Assembly (NCBI GenBank): GCA_905182985.1 | Contig: CAJJDN010000010.1 | Coordinates: forward strand, 608,224-672,223 | Length of the DNA stretch: 64,000 bases | Origin: Paramecium sonneborni | Taxonomy: Eukaryota; Ciliophora; Oligohymenophorea; Peniculida; Parameciidae | Direction: 5' to 3' | Shown: piece by piece, positions 11,652-23,137 of the stretch | Numbering within the stretch: the stretch's first letter is position 1 | How the letters are laid out: every line of letters starts with the position of its first letter | Made by a program: the position numbers and the translations under genes | Notes under the pieces: model-generated | What the model was told of the DNA's origin: nothing | Databases searched by the model: none | What the model saw: the letters and a program-made list of their open reading frames with translations, nothing else

Positions 11652-13352
11652 ATGTAAGAACCTAAAAGAACTAGAATTATTTGTTCTGTAAGTGAAAATT
11701 GCTCAAATTATGATTTATTAAAAAGCATGGTTGAAGCAGGATGTAATGGTTTTACGTAGAAAATTAGTATTATTATTTTAGTATTAATATGGCTTATATA
11801 AAAAACAAAGAGAGTTTATAAATATTGAATAATAATAGATGCTAATTAGAAGCTGAGTTCAAAACAAAAATACCTCTAAATTTAATATTAAGAGGGTAAG
11901 TAATAAGAGTTGGATAATTGCAAGATTCTGAAACTTTAATAGAAGTAAATAATTAATCAATTTTGAGGAAGGAAATATTGTATATTTGACTTCAGATTAA
12001 CATAAAGTAGGAAATAATTAATTAATTCCAATAGATTCAAATGAATTTCTTGAAAAATTAAATATAAATGATAAATTAGCAATAGATTATGGTCATATAG
12101 TATTGGAATTGATAGATATAAAACTATTTGATTAGTAATGATTGTGAATATATTTAGAGTAAATGAGAAAATTGAAATAGATTAAATGTGTTTATTAAGT
12201 GGAGTGAAAATATATATATGCAAATGTTGTAAAGGTGGAACTTTAAAATCATTTAAGCCAATATCAATATTTATAGAAAATAAAACATAAAAAGAAGATG
12301 ATCAATCAGAATAAATATCATTGACAGAATAAGATATTTTAGATATAGATTATGCTTGTGAATGTAATTTTGATAGTATAACATTTTCTAAAGTGAATTC
12401 AACATATGATATAAGAAAAGTATTTTTGGTGTTAATTTTAGGTAAAAGAAAGATTAGAATAGAGTTATCCTCATGTTTAAGTATTTGCTAGAATTGCTGA
12501 AAAACTAAAAGAAGAATAATTAGAAGAAATAATTAACTTGTCTGATGGATGTATTATAGCAAGATCGCATATATCAATGACTTAACCTGTAGAAGATGTG
12601 GTTAAGTATTAAACTCAAATAATATCTTGTTGTAGAAAATTATTTAAACCTGTTATTTTAATTATTATTATTAATAGGTCTTTGTATCAACATATATTTT
12701 AGAGTCTATGAGTGTTTAACTTAAACCTTCTTTTGCAGATATGGGAGACATTTCTAATATTGTTAAATAATATATAGATGGAATTTTATTATCTGGAGAA
12801 ACTAGTTTTGGTAAATTTCCAGTCTTAATTGTTTAAACTCTTAACAATATTTGTAGAAAAATTGAAAAAAAACTACTTTAAGAACTTTTTGATCATCCTT
12901 AATAAAGAGATCAGTATTAAGTAAATTTTACTGGATAACCTATTGCTACAGTTATTGCTAAATCTTGTGTTGAAATGGCTTATATGTAATCAATACATTT
13001 TATTATATAGTTTATAAGCTAAAGCTATTTTAATGTTGACTCGCAGAATTTAAACTACATTAAAACTATCAAAATTAAGAGCTTCTTGTAAAATTATTTC
13101 AATTAGTGATGATTAATAAATTTGTAGATGTTTAAATTACATTAATAATGTACAATCAGAATTAGTAAATGGATTTGCTAATTAAGAAGAGTAATTAAAT
13201 ATATAATTTATTAAAGAATTATTTAAGAGTGCATTAAAACATTGATTGATAAAAATTTATTATAACCTAAGGATTTCATTGTTGTTATTACAGGAATGGT
13301 TGTTTAAAATAAAGACTGGCATATTAATTAAATGAAGGTTTTGGAAATATGA
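11652..13352 (+). CDS. Pyruvate kinase homologue lacking catalytic residues
   Basis: 509 aa from eight exons; seven introns of 22-26 bases sum correctly. The pyruvate kinase scaffold is clear: TRIICSVSENCSNYDLLKSM, GGTLKSFKP before ISLTEQDI, FVSTYILESM, DGILLSGETSFGKFP, and a C-terminal domain ending FIVVITG. Key residues are replaced: the RxNFSH segment reads TINMAY (Arg to Thr, Ser to Ala, His to Tyr); the metal/potassium Asp of DxKGPEIR is Ile (LILRGQVIRVG); the Lys and Glu of KIEN are Arg and Ala (ARIAEK, 12490-12501); the ARGDLG metal loop is ARSHIS (12559-12576). A CKCCKGG cluster sits in the B/A domain junction. It is probably a pseudoenzyme, perhaps regulatory. It converges on the next gene with 66 bases between stops. 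Confidence 0.85.
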
Positions 13353-13418
13353 AAGAATATTTAATTATAGCTCTTTATTAATTAGTATATTTATTTCAAT
13401 AATTATAATATATAAAAT

Positions 13419-14228
13419 TCAAATCAATTTGTTCTATTCTAAATTATCTTCCTTAACTTCTTCTTAATCATTTTATTGATGCAATTATTATTATAATAGC
13501 GATTGTTTATCATTCGTAACAAAATTATCTAATTACTAAAAATAACAAAATATCTTTATGATTAATACCTTTATACCATCTGAGTTATTTTCTTTCATTT
13601 TTCTTTTGGCATTCATTGTAGGATCTCTACTTTCATATTGTTCTTAACCATTAGATTGGATATATATGAAATAAGAAATTGCTATATGATATGAATTTCG
13701 TTTTAATTGTGCAGTATTGTATGAATTTCTAGAAATAATTTGCTAGTAAGAACTGTGATATTTACTAATTGTGTTGGCATATTTAAATATGGATTCAAAT
13801 AGCTATGGGGTAATTATTAATATTATTAAGGATTAAAATAAGGTTAAGCTTAAAAAGTAACTTAAGAGTATATTGGCTCTTTTTTAAAATTGTAGAGATC
13901 ATTTTTCTTTACATCTTATGATTAAGTTTTTTTTTATTGAGGCTTTTTAGTTTAAACATTTGATTATTATTATTTATTTTTTGTAGGGACGGTTTTTTGA
14001 ATTTTCTTATGAGCAACTTAGTTATATTATTATATAAATTAGCTACATTTATTTATGTCAGATATTAAGGCATAAAAATTCTTAACTACTTCTTTAAAAT
14101 CTCCATCATCATAAATCTTTCTTCTTCTACTCCTCATAGACTTATGTTAATTTAAGGTTTACATATCTATTCCCTATTAAATTAGGATTATTGGAACTGT
14201 CAATAAAATTTTCACTATCAACTTACAT
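13419..14228 (-). CDS. Unknown basic, Gln-rich protein
   Basis: About 254 aa (22- and 23-base introns near 14111-14132 and 13738-13760; an additional in-frame 33-base intron near 13560 is possible). The N-terminal third has a basic patch SMRSRRRKIYDDGDFKEVV, followed by a helix NFYALISDINKCSQFI, a Gln/Lys-rich linker and the segment NSYHIAISYFIYIQSNGQEQYESRD, then a Gln-rich acidic tail. No family recognised; the composition suggests a nuclear protein. Its start lies 112 bases downstream of the phosphatase stop on the same strand. Confidence 0.6.
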
Positions 14229-14340
14229 CTGTGTAATTTAAAGATAATAATATGATAAAAAAGTAGGTTAATTATGTAATATAAATTAATGATTTTAAAT
14301 GACACTAATATAAAAATAATAAATAGTATCCAAATAAACT

Positions 14341-15603
14341 TCATTCAATACAATACATCTTTTCAATCGCTTCAACAATGGTTTAAAATTAATCAATTTA
14401 ATCTAATTTAAAATATTCTTTTAATAAAGTTCGAACATCTTCTAATGGTAAGACTTTGTGAATTAAGAACCTATATAATTTAATTAATTGATTATCTTAT
14501 TTATCATCATAAAATGAGATTATAGGTATACCATTTTCTAAATGATGACTAAAATAATTTAATGTTATTACACAAAACTATATGATGCATTATCAACTAT
14601 AACTATATCTTTTAAATCTCTATCAATAACTTCTAAATTTTTAATATAATAAGTTGAATTTTCATCAGTAACACAACTATCTCTAAAAATTCTTCTTTTC
14701 ACTCTTTATTGAGGATCCAAATAATTTATGACCTTATAATTTATATAAAATGATACTTCATTTGCATAACATTCATGAGAAGCTGTAAAAATCATAACTT
14801 CACATACATCACTTAATAATTTAATAATCTTTTCTGCAAAAGGTCTAATATTGATTCCAGCATTAACTTTCTCTCCAGTTGGAAATGTTATAGGTAACAC
14901 TACTTATGAACACATACTTTCTTCTTCATTACAATGAACTAATGTTTCATCTAAATCAAAAATTACTGTCTTCTTAACTAAATTAATTATAAAATTAATT
15001 ACATTTCAAATTTTAAGGATAGGGTTCTAATCTAATTTTTTTTTCTTATATTTCTTTATCTTCAGCTTAAAAAAATTACACTTATTTTATTGTTGGTATA
15101 AAATTAAAGGAATTTACGAAATTCTCTCGAAATAATTTAGAAAAACTAACTGTTTCATCCTAAAATGCTGTAATCAAATCATCAATATAATATCTATTTT
15201 ATTAGATTTTCTATAATATGTTTTAATGATTTTGAATTTTATTATTAATACCATTTATACTATTATCATCATTATTTCTTTCCATTTTTGTAACAACTTT
15301 CTATAATTAATGATGATTTTTTTTCTTTCCAAAATTATTAGATGATGTTATTTACGATTTTTCTGGAATTTTTATTAATGGATTTGGTTTTGTTTCTGTC
15401 AAATTCGATTGAGGCTAACTCATTTACTTAATAGGTTATTCTTATGTTTTTTTCTCTTATGTCTACCCTCTAAATATATTATTATTATTTTAACGTAAAG
15501 AAGGTTGATGTATTCTATTATTTTAAAAAGATAATTACGGTAGTGGCTATTAAAAATTGCTTGCTGTAAAACCATTCCTTATACCATACTAAAATCTTGA
15601 CAT
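14341..15603 (-). CDS. FCP1/SCP-type HAD phosphatase (CTD phosphatase-like)
   Basis: 396 aa with introns of 25, 24 and 23 bases (checked). The first ~200 aa is Gln/Asn rich and poorly structured. From residue ~203 the FCP1-homology (NIF) domain runs to the end: VIFDLDETLVHC carries the nucleophile and acid/base Asp pair (DxDxT), INIRPFAEKIIK, CEVMIFTASHECYANEV, RIFRDSCV, DRDLKDIVIVDNASYSF and the HHLENGIPIISFYDD strand. This family removes phosphates from Ser/Thr, classically the RNA polymerase II C-terminal domain, and also SMAD or lipin-type targets. The domain order suits an SCP/Dullard-like enzyme. Substrate is not deducible here. Confidence 0.88.
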
Positions 15604-16107
15604 TGATAATTTTCAATTAATAAAATTATTTACTATTATCAAAATTTTAAGAAATTCATAATAAATAATCAAAATTTATTATTACCATATAATAAAAATT
15701 TTAACACTTTCTCAAACTATATTTACTTATTATTTTATATCATTTATTTCAATCAGAAATATTTTACTTCCTTAAATTATTATACAACTATGTACATTTT
15801 GCCAGCACTTTAAGATGAAACTTAGAAAGGTAATATTAAGGTCTAATTGAAACCAATATTTATTTATTTTTAAAATCTTACATGCTTGTATAAAGAAGAT
15901 TTAATTCAAAAAATGTTTGTAGAATTATAAAATGTTCATAAATTCATCACATAACTTGTGATTAATAAATAAAACAAAACAAAAAACTAATTAATTAGAT
16001 AAACTCTTATCTAATTTAGAGTATATAATTTTTATTATTTTAATATTATAATACATTTTTTTATTGTTTTGTCTGAGTAAATTTCAATTTTTCATTATAT
16101 ATATATA
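15604..16107. other. intergenic region with a perfect hairpin
   Basis: 504 bases between the start of the phosphatase gene and the end of the cysteine-rich gene. It contains a perfect 10-base inverted repeat at 15993-16016 (AATTAGATAA, loop ACTC, TTATCTAATT). A plus-strand open frame from 15790 exists but continues across the next gene and is treated as spurious. Confidence 0.45.
15993..16016. repeat. 10-bp perfect inverted repeat, 4-base loop
   Basis: AATTAGATAA and TTATCTAATT flank ACTC. It lies about 90 bases past the stop of the cysteine-rich membrane protein, so it would sit in or after its 3' UTR. Confidence 0.6.
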
Positions 16108-19100
16108 TCAATTAATCCTAAAATTTGTGAAGTCAAATTAATTTTACTTTTAGGGATTAAATTATGTTAAATCAATAAAAATACTCTGTTGAAAAGGGGA
16201 TTATTATTTATCATTTAGATTTTTCTTTTAACAAATCCTCAATATCTTATATTTAATAAAAATAATCTTGAACTATTAGTATAAATCTATAATGAGACCT
16301 AAACTTAACATTATAGTATAAATTCCTACATGAACATAAGATAGTTTTTCAATTATATTTTAGTCAGTTATAGATAATTAATCTTAAGCATAGTAAACTA
16401 AAATTAATGTTAAGGATAAACTGAGACCTACATCTTAAGTGATTCCTTTTATGGATTATAGAATGTTTAAATAGGGATTCTATGATATTTAAATTATTGA
16501 CGAAATCATCTAGATCAAAATTAGGATGGATATTTAAAAGATGGCATAATCATAAAATAAAATTAAAGATCCCATAAAAATGATTTTTCTTAATGGTTGT
16601 AGAAACTAAATTTATCTATTAATTTGATTGTCTTATTTCACTCCTTCATATAAAGAACTAAATTAGGATTAAAACTTTTTAGACTTCAGTTCATAACTAG
16701 ATAATTTTAATGAGGAGGATAAATGTAATAATATGACTATTTAAATCAATAGTAGTAACATAGCAACAATAAATGAAATTTGATCGACTAAAGTAGGATT
16801 CTAATTCCAAAGCCAACAATAAGCTGATGTGAAAATAGAAAAATTTAAATCATAGAGACTAGATAAATAAATCCTAAGAATGATGTTATAAAAGAAATTT
16901 TAATAATATTTAAGGCTGATATAATGAATAAAGTAAACTAATTTGTAAATTAAATATTTAATACTATTAGATCTATCTAAAGGAGAAATATATAATATTT
17001 TGAGTTGTTTAATCAATATGTTATGAATAATAAATAAATTGATTTTAGCTAAGATAAATAATATAATAGGGGTAAACCAAATGACAAAGATAGAACTTAG
17101 ATTGATAATAAAATTATATTCTACTTGTTTTTCAATAATTAAAGGATAATTTTTGTTTTATTGATAATCTAGATCTTAAATAAAATCAAATTAAAAATAG
17201 TCATTTGTAAATTCAAATCTAGCAAATTCAAATATTTCTAAGAATTTATTATGTAAATAAGGGAAATTAACATTAATGAATGTGATATAGGATAGAATTT
17301 ATAAATTATCTAGAACATTCCAATAAAATTCTAAACTTCCCATAAGCAATCCTAAAACAGAAACACCTCCCAATATAAATAATACAGATGAAGCAAATTA
17401 TTTAGATGCTTTTGATGTACTTAATGTATCTTAACCAAGTTAAATATATTAAATCAAGTCAATAGATATATTTTTTGTTTTTAATGGTAATTAATCAATG
17501 ACATCATTAATAATAAAAGTTGAAAAGTCAATTTGGAGAACAATTTCAGCAATAGATTAAAGGAATTACAAATCAATTTAAACTTTTTCTAAATGGCCAT
17601 CAATATTCAAAAGAGCAGTCAAATTAATATTAAAACTGGATGTATTTTAATTAAGTAAATTAAATTTCCATTAATTTATAATAGATGCATTTGGTATTTT
17701 CATAAGTTTATTAAAATTGATAAATCCCTATCTTTAAGATTAATAAAAATCTTAGACTCTATTAAATGTGATAGTGGCAATTGGTATATTTAATTTAAAA
17801 CAAGAGCTTATGGTATTTATTTATTATGAACAATTCCAATCTTCTTCTATTATACATTTTTCTGAACATCCATCTTTATTGATAATATTACCATCATCAC
17901 ATTATTCATCATTTTTTTTCATTCCATCTCCACATTTTGAAATACATTTACTTTTGCCTGTATATAATCCTTAAATTTCTTCACAAAATGTACATTTTTA
18001 TTCTAGTTCATAATGAATTTCATTAATACAAGATAAACAGTCTTTTTATTATGGTCCAGAACATTCTTTGCAATGAAAACTGAAAATTTAATATAATAAT
18101 AAATTACTTGCATTTTTAACAGTCAAAATTAGGAGTTATAAAATATCCACTTTAACAGTTTAAACATTAATTTTTATTACAATTTTTGCAAAACTGAGTG
18201 CATTTAGTACAAAAAGTCATTTAAATTGAATGATGTAATTTTATATTTGAAATAGATTCACAATAATACCCTTCTTCTAATTTACAATTATTAGAACAAC
18301 CATCTCTATTAATATTATTCCAATCATCACATTATTCATTTTTTTAAATAATTCCATTTCCACATTCAATAGTTTGACATAGTTCTATTTCAATAGAACA
18401 AAAAAGACATTAATCATTTTGAAAATAATAATTCTTTTAACAAACACATTTATTATAGAGTAGTTAGAAATTTTTAGATTCATCACAAGTAAGACAATTG
18501 TATTCATTGGAACCAATGCAAGTTTTACATCTAAAATGACATTAAACGCAACCCTATTCTGGTTCAAAATAAAATCCATTTGGACATATACAATCTGGAG
18601 GTTAAGCAATACTCATTTTACAATCTATGCATGTTTCAGCATTATTTTGACATGATTTGCATCTTTTATTACATTCTTGACAGATTTATTATTCATTTTC
18701 AAAATAGCCAATTTAACAATTACAATAAGGTGGATTAATTCTTTTAGAAGAACATTGTATGCAATTATTAGAGGATTATTCACAAATTTAACATTTTTTA
18801 TCACAATCATTACATGGAGAAAATATATCCAATTCATAAGTTCCATTTGGACAGATACATTTTTATGGTAAAATTCTATTGAATTTACATGATGTACAAT
18901 TATCTTCTTAAAATCTACAAGTAGAACATTAATAAGCACAAATTTGACATTCATATGAATTAGGTAAATTGAAATATCCTATTTAACAATAACATTTATT
19001 ATTAATTAATTACATTTAATTTGAGCAATCCAAACATTCTAATTAAGATTTACATAGAAAACAATTATTTTTGCAAGGAATACATTATTAATCTTATAAA

Positions 19101-21667
19101 TAAAATCCAGGAGAACATTCACAATTTGGTGGATATGCATGATTATTTGAACACATTATACAATTATTAGGCATATTAATACAAGATTTGCAATTATAAT
19201 TACAAGCTAGAATATATAATTTAATAAAATACGTAGGCATTTTTTATTAATGATATTAAGATAATAACCATCTAAACATTCACAATTTTATTTATTACTA
19301 AAATTATTTAAATTACATAGACATTTTCCATTAAGTTTATCATGATCAAAATTATAATTTTTACATTAGATACAATGATTTTAATCAATACAACTAGAAC
19401 AATTTGAAGGACAGACAATACAATTATTAGCATTTTCATAAAAACCTTTAGAACATCTACAAAAATCATTAATATCTCTATTGGTTGAGCAACTAATGCA
19501 TACAGGTAAAGTACTAAATGGATCAATCTGACATTTAGAACATTAATATGGACATTCTATTTATATAAAGATATAATAATACATAGACAAATTCTTTATT
19601 GATTATCATAATATCCATCTTAACAAGGACAATCAGACGAAGGATCATTTGTTCTAAAAGTTTCAGATCCCATACAAGAATTACAAACATATCCAGGTGA
19701 TAATAATACACAATTTGAACATCCTAATCCACATTGAATATTATAACATTAGAGAGTTCCTAAATCCTAAAATCCATTTGCTGTATCACAAATACAGTTA
19801 TTATTATCAAGAATTCTTTATAAAGTAGAATCACAATGTGTACAATGATTGCTTGTAAATTAACATTAATCACAAGTTGAATCGCATCTTTAGCAATTTT
19901 AATTGGTATCAAAATAATAATGAGAATTACAAATACAAGCGAAAGTCGCAACATTTAAATTTTATTAAGCATTATCTTTACATGAAGTACAATCGTTAAT
20001 TCCATTATTCTAACATGTTTTGCAACTTAAATGACATAAAGAACATGATGATCCATAGTAACCATTCTAACAAATTGAACAGGTTGAAGAGGAACATTCA
20101 TAACAATTAGATATACATTATATACAATTACCTGATGAAACATAATACCCTTAAAAACAAGTAACACATCCAGAAGAATTACAAGATTAACAATTAGTTT
20201 TAAATGATGAACAATCTTTATATTTTAAACTTATTACTTTTACAAACTGATGAATCAACTACATAGTTTGGAAGATTGCATTCACAAGTTTTTGATAAAC
20301 TTAATTAATAGTCATTTTAACATTATGCACATGTTCCATTAATTTCAACAAAACTACATTAAAATATTAAAGTGGCCGAATTGTTACAAGATAATCCATA
20401 AAAAAGTTTATTTTAACATTCATCACAAGATATACCACTACAAGTTAAACATGCAGAAGCACATTCTTAAATAATAAGTTTTTTATTAATACATTAACAA
20501 ATTCCATTTGAATCCATATATTAACCACTTATGCAATCACATTAGTTATTAATTAAGATATTTGAGGAATGACAACAAATATTATTCGTTTATAATACAT
20601 AATTTGATTGACAATCTAAACAATGTATACTACTATAAACACATGTTAGACAATTTGTATCACATATTTAGCATTCATCATTTATTAAATAATAACCTTA
20701 ATCACATATGCATGTATTATTTTATTACAATGTACTATGAGTTATACAACTTAAACATTCAAACTCTAATTCTCCATAACAAGACAAACATAATTTACTA
20801 CAAGCTATATAATATTCATAACTTTATTACATTTGCAAATATCTAAAAAGTTCTATTTGAATAAAAAAAACTTTGATTAACAAACGCATTTATTATTTAT
20901 CAACTATTTTCCACTTGAACAACTTAAACAACTCTCATATTCTATACATGTCATACAATTAATATGACATTCTTTTATATTTATAATTTAAACTTACTTT
21001 AACAAATTGGATTACCTTCTATTTCAAAGTAACCATCAAGACATAAACATTTATTATCTTATTTTAATCTGTTAGAATCAAGCTTGCATTTTATACAATT
21101 ATCATTACCAGAACCAAAACAAAATTCACAAGTATAATTACATTCTACTTAATTAATAATTTAATACATCCACATTCCATATTGTTATAATCATAAAAAT
21201 ACCCTAAATTACATACACAGTTTCCATTCATTAATTCATAGTTTTCATAACAACCTAAACAATCATTCCTACTTGATCCTTAACAACTTTTACAAGATTA
21301 ATGACATTCTAAAATTCTTTTATAAATTTACCTTCACATACTGATTATTATTAATTTTCATAGTATGATGTCATGCAGATGCATTAATGATTCCATAATA
21401 TTCGCTTAGAAACATTATTACATGAAATACAACTATCCTTTCCTATACCATTACATTATACACAACTAAAATGGCAATCTAATTAATTATCATTTATTTA
21501 CTTAAGCATTGTTCATCAACTTTTATCTAATTCATTTTACATTTTATTATTTATTAATTATCTTCTTCTTCATTTAAAATTTTATGAACTGAACTAACTT
21601 TATTCAAATTATATGCCTTTGAATTCAAAATAGTAACACTTATATAGAGAATGATTAAAAAGCTCAT
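16108..21667 (-). CDS. Giant cysteine-rich protein with C-terminal multi-TM region
   Basis: About 1.8 kaa. The start MSFLIILYISVTILNSKA is a plausible signal peptide. Most of the protein is repeated furin/growth-factor-receptor-like Cys motifs (C-x2-C-x3-C patterns, e.g. CLNCHFSCVQCNGIGKDSC, CHFRCKTCIGS). Near the end of the Cys region are two DUF4215-type repeats, CGNGIIQKNEQCDD (about 18.3 kb) and CGDGMKKNDEQCDDGN (about 17.9 kb). From about 17.45 to 16.19 kb the frame encodes a series of hydrophobic helices (e.g. ASSVLFILGGVSVLGLL, SSIFVIWFTPIILFIL, FIVAMLLLLIQIVILL, VGLSLSLTLILVYYA), about seven or eight TM segments. Short introns occur (23 and 24 bases near the start). This architecture is a large family of ciliate surface proteins of unknown function. 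Plus-strand frames inside are shadows. Confidence 0.85.
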
Positions 21668-21979
21668 CTTTTTGATTTTTAAGAAATTAAAAACTAGATT
21701 TTTTAAAATATTAATTGATTTCAATTAATTGACTTATTTAGTCATCAAAATTGGTATTGGTATAAAAATTAAAGCTCGTGATTATTATGTTTTAGAACTC
21801 TTTTATTCTTTTAATTCTCTATAAATAACGATTCATTAAACAGTATATATTAGTAAAAACTTTTTAATTCACTATTTTGAATTTTGAAAGATGATGTCTT
21901 AAAAATGTGCTTTTATTTTGTTCATAGACAAATTGTTTTTTGAAACTTTCTTTATTGACAATTTTGAATTTCTATATTT
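21668..21979. other. divergent intergenic region
   Basis: 312 A+T-rich bases between the start codons of the cysteine-rich gene (minus) and a small plus-strand gene; both promoters must lie here. No specific motif recognised. Confidence 0.4.
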
Positions 21980-22387
21980 ATGGAATAAGCTTATTTTGAT
22001 TGTTTCTAATTTGAAAAAACTGATGATTTAATTAAAGCTTTTAAGGAATATAATCAAGAAAAGAATTAAGGTCATCTTTTATCTGAAAAAAAATGTGCAG
22101 CACGACTAGCAAATTAAAATAAATAAATTATCTTTTAATTGATGTTACAGTAAGCAAAAGAAAAAATCAAATTGATCAAGATCCTCAAAATTAAAGTTGA
22201 TGGACATAATGAATAAAAATTTTATCAGTAAAATATATAAAAATATATTTAGTATATTAAGCATCTTAGATAAAATTAGTATAGAATGTTTAAAGTTAAT
22301 GAGTTTGAATAATTTATGAAACAATATCTATTACAATAATTTGTTTTTTTATACATAGATTAGCTATTTAAGCTAGTTTTTGATTGA
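21980..22387 (+). CDS. Small unknown protein
   Basis: Intron-less, 135 aa, from ATG to TGA with many TAA/TAG Gln codons. It is basic and helical: EKTDDLIKAFKEYNQEKN, then ANQNKQIIFQLMLQQAKEKI, and a Tyr/Gln-rich second half ending LYIDQLFKLVFD. No domain or targeting signal recognised. The next gene begins 27 bases after its stop on the same strand. Confidence 0.55.
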
Positions 22388-22414
22388 GTTGATTAATAAT
22401 AAAAATTGAAGTAA

Positions 22415-23094
22415 ATGAGTTCAAAGCAAGAAGAATAAGGACAAGGTATTTACATAGAAAAATCTTTAGTTCGTAAGTCTTCAAGGCAAAAGAAAATGAC
22501 AGAAAACTTTAAAGAGATGCTCTAGGAAATCAAAGAATAAAAACCATCAGCCAAGAAATCAGATTAAAAGTAGGAGAAGTATTAATAAAAGAAAGTTTAG
22601 GAATAAAAGAAAGGTAATATAAGTAATAATATTTTAGTATACGAATATGGATTTATGACTGATTGGGTTAATTGTATCTATCCACATGATAATGGATAAA
22701 CTTTTGATCTATAGATTTAATTCTGTGTTTTAAAGCCTAAAAAACCAGCAATAAAAAAACAAAAAAAGGAATAAACAGAAGAAGGAGTATCTACTATGAA
22801 TTAAATTAGATTATGTCTTTGATTCAAAACTTATTGACTAATCTTAATTAGAATCCAGAACAAGTGAGAAGACAAAATGATTCTCAAATATAAAAAGTTT
22901 AAACGACAAACGATGGAATAATTGTCTATCATCCTTACTTTAAGAAAAGTAAAATTTCTATTAATATTCAAGTTGAATATTAAAGCAAGAAACCTCAATA
23001 GATTGATAGTATCGAAGCAACTCCTGAATTAGAAATCCTGCAGCAGAAGTTTGAATCAATTAAAAAGACTTTTAGGCCTTTAATACTCATTTGA
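22415..23094 (+). CDS. Unknown Lys/Gln-rich protein
   Basis: 210 aa with introns of 24 and 23 bases (about 22614-22637 and 22789-22811; lengths checked). The first 70 aa is Lys/Gln rich (SSRQKKMTENFKEML, KQEKYQQKKVQEQKK). Two more ordered segments follow: VYEYGFMTDWVNCIYPHDNG and GIIVYHPYFKKSKISINIQVEY. No family recognised. It converges on the LamG-repeat gene with only 43 bases between stops. Confidence 0.6.
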
Positions 23095-23137
23095 CATAAA
23101 AATATATATATATATTATGCTATTCATAATTTAGTTA

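Noticed and set aside
15790..16470. Long plus-strand open frame starting MYILPALQDE
   Set aside because: It runs across the minus-strand TM-encoding end of the cysteine-rich gene, which reads without a stop to 16108. With TGA as the only stop, such shadows are expected.
16480..17720. Plus-strand coding-like pieces (acidic and Gln-rich stretches) that suggested a multi-exon gene
   Set aside because: The minus strand gives one unbroken frame with TM helices through the whole interval, a far better explanation.
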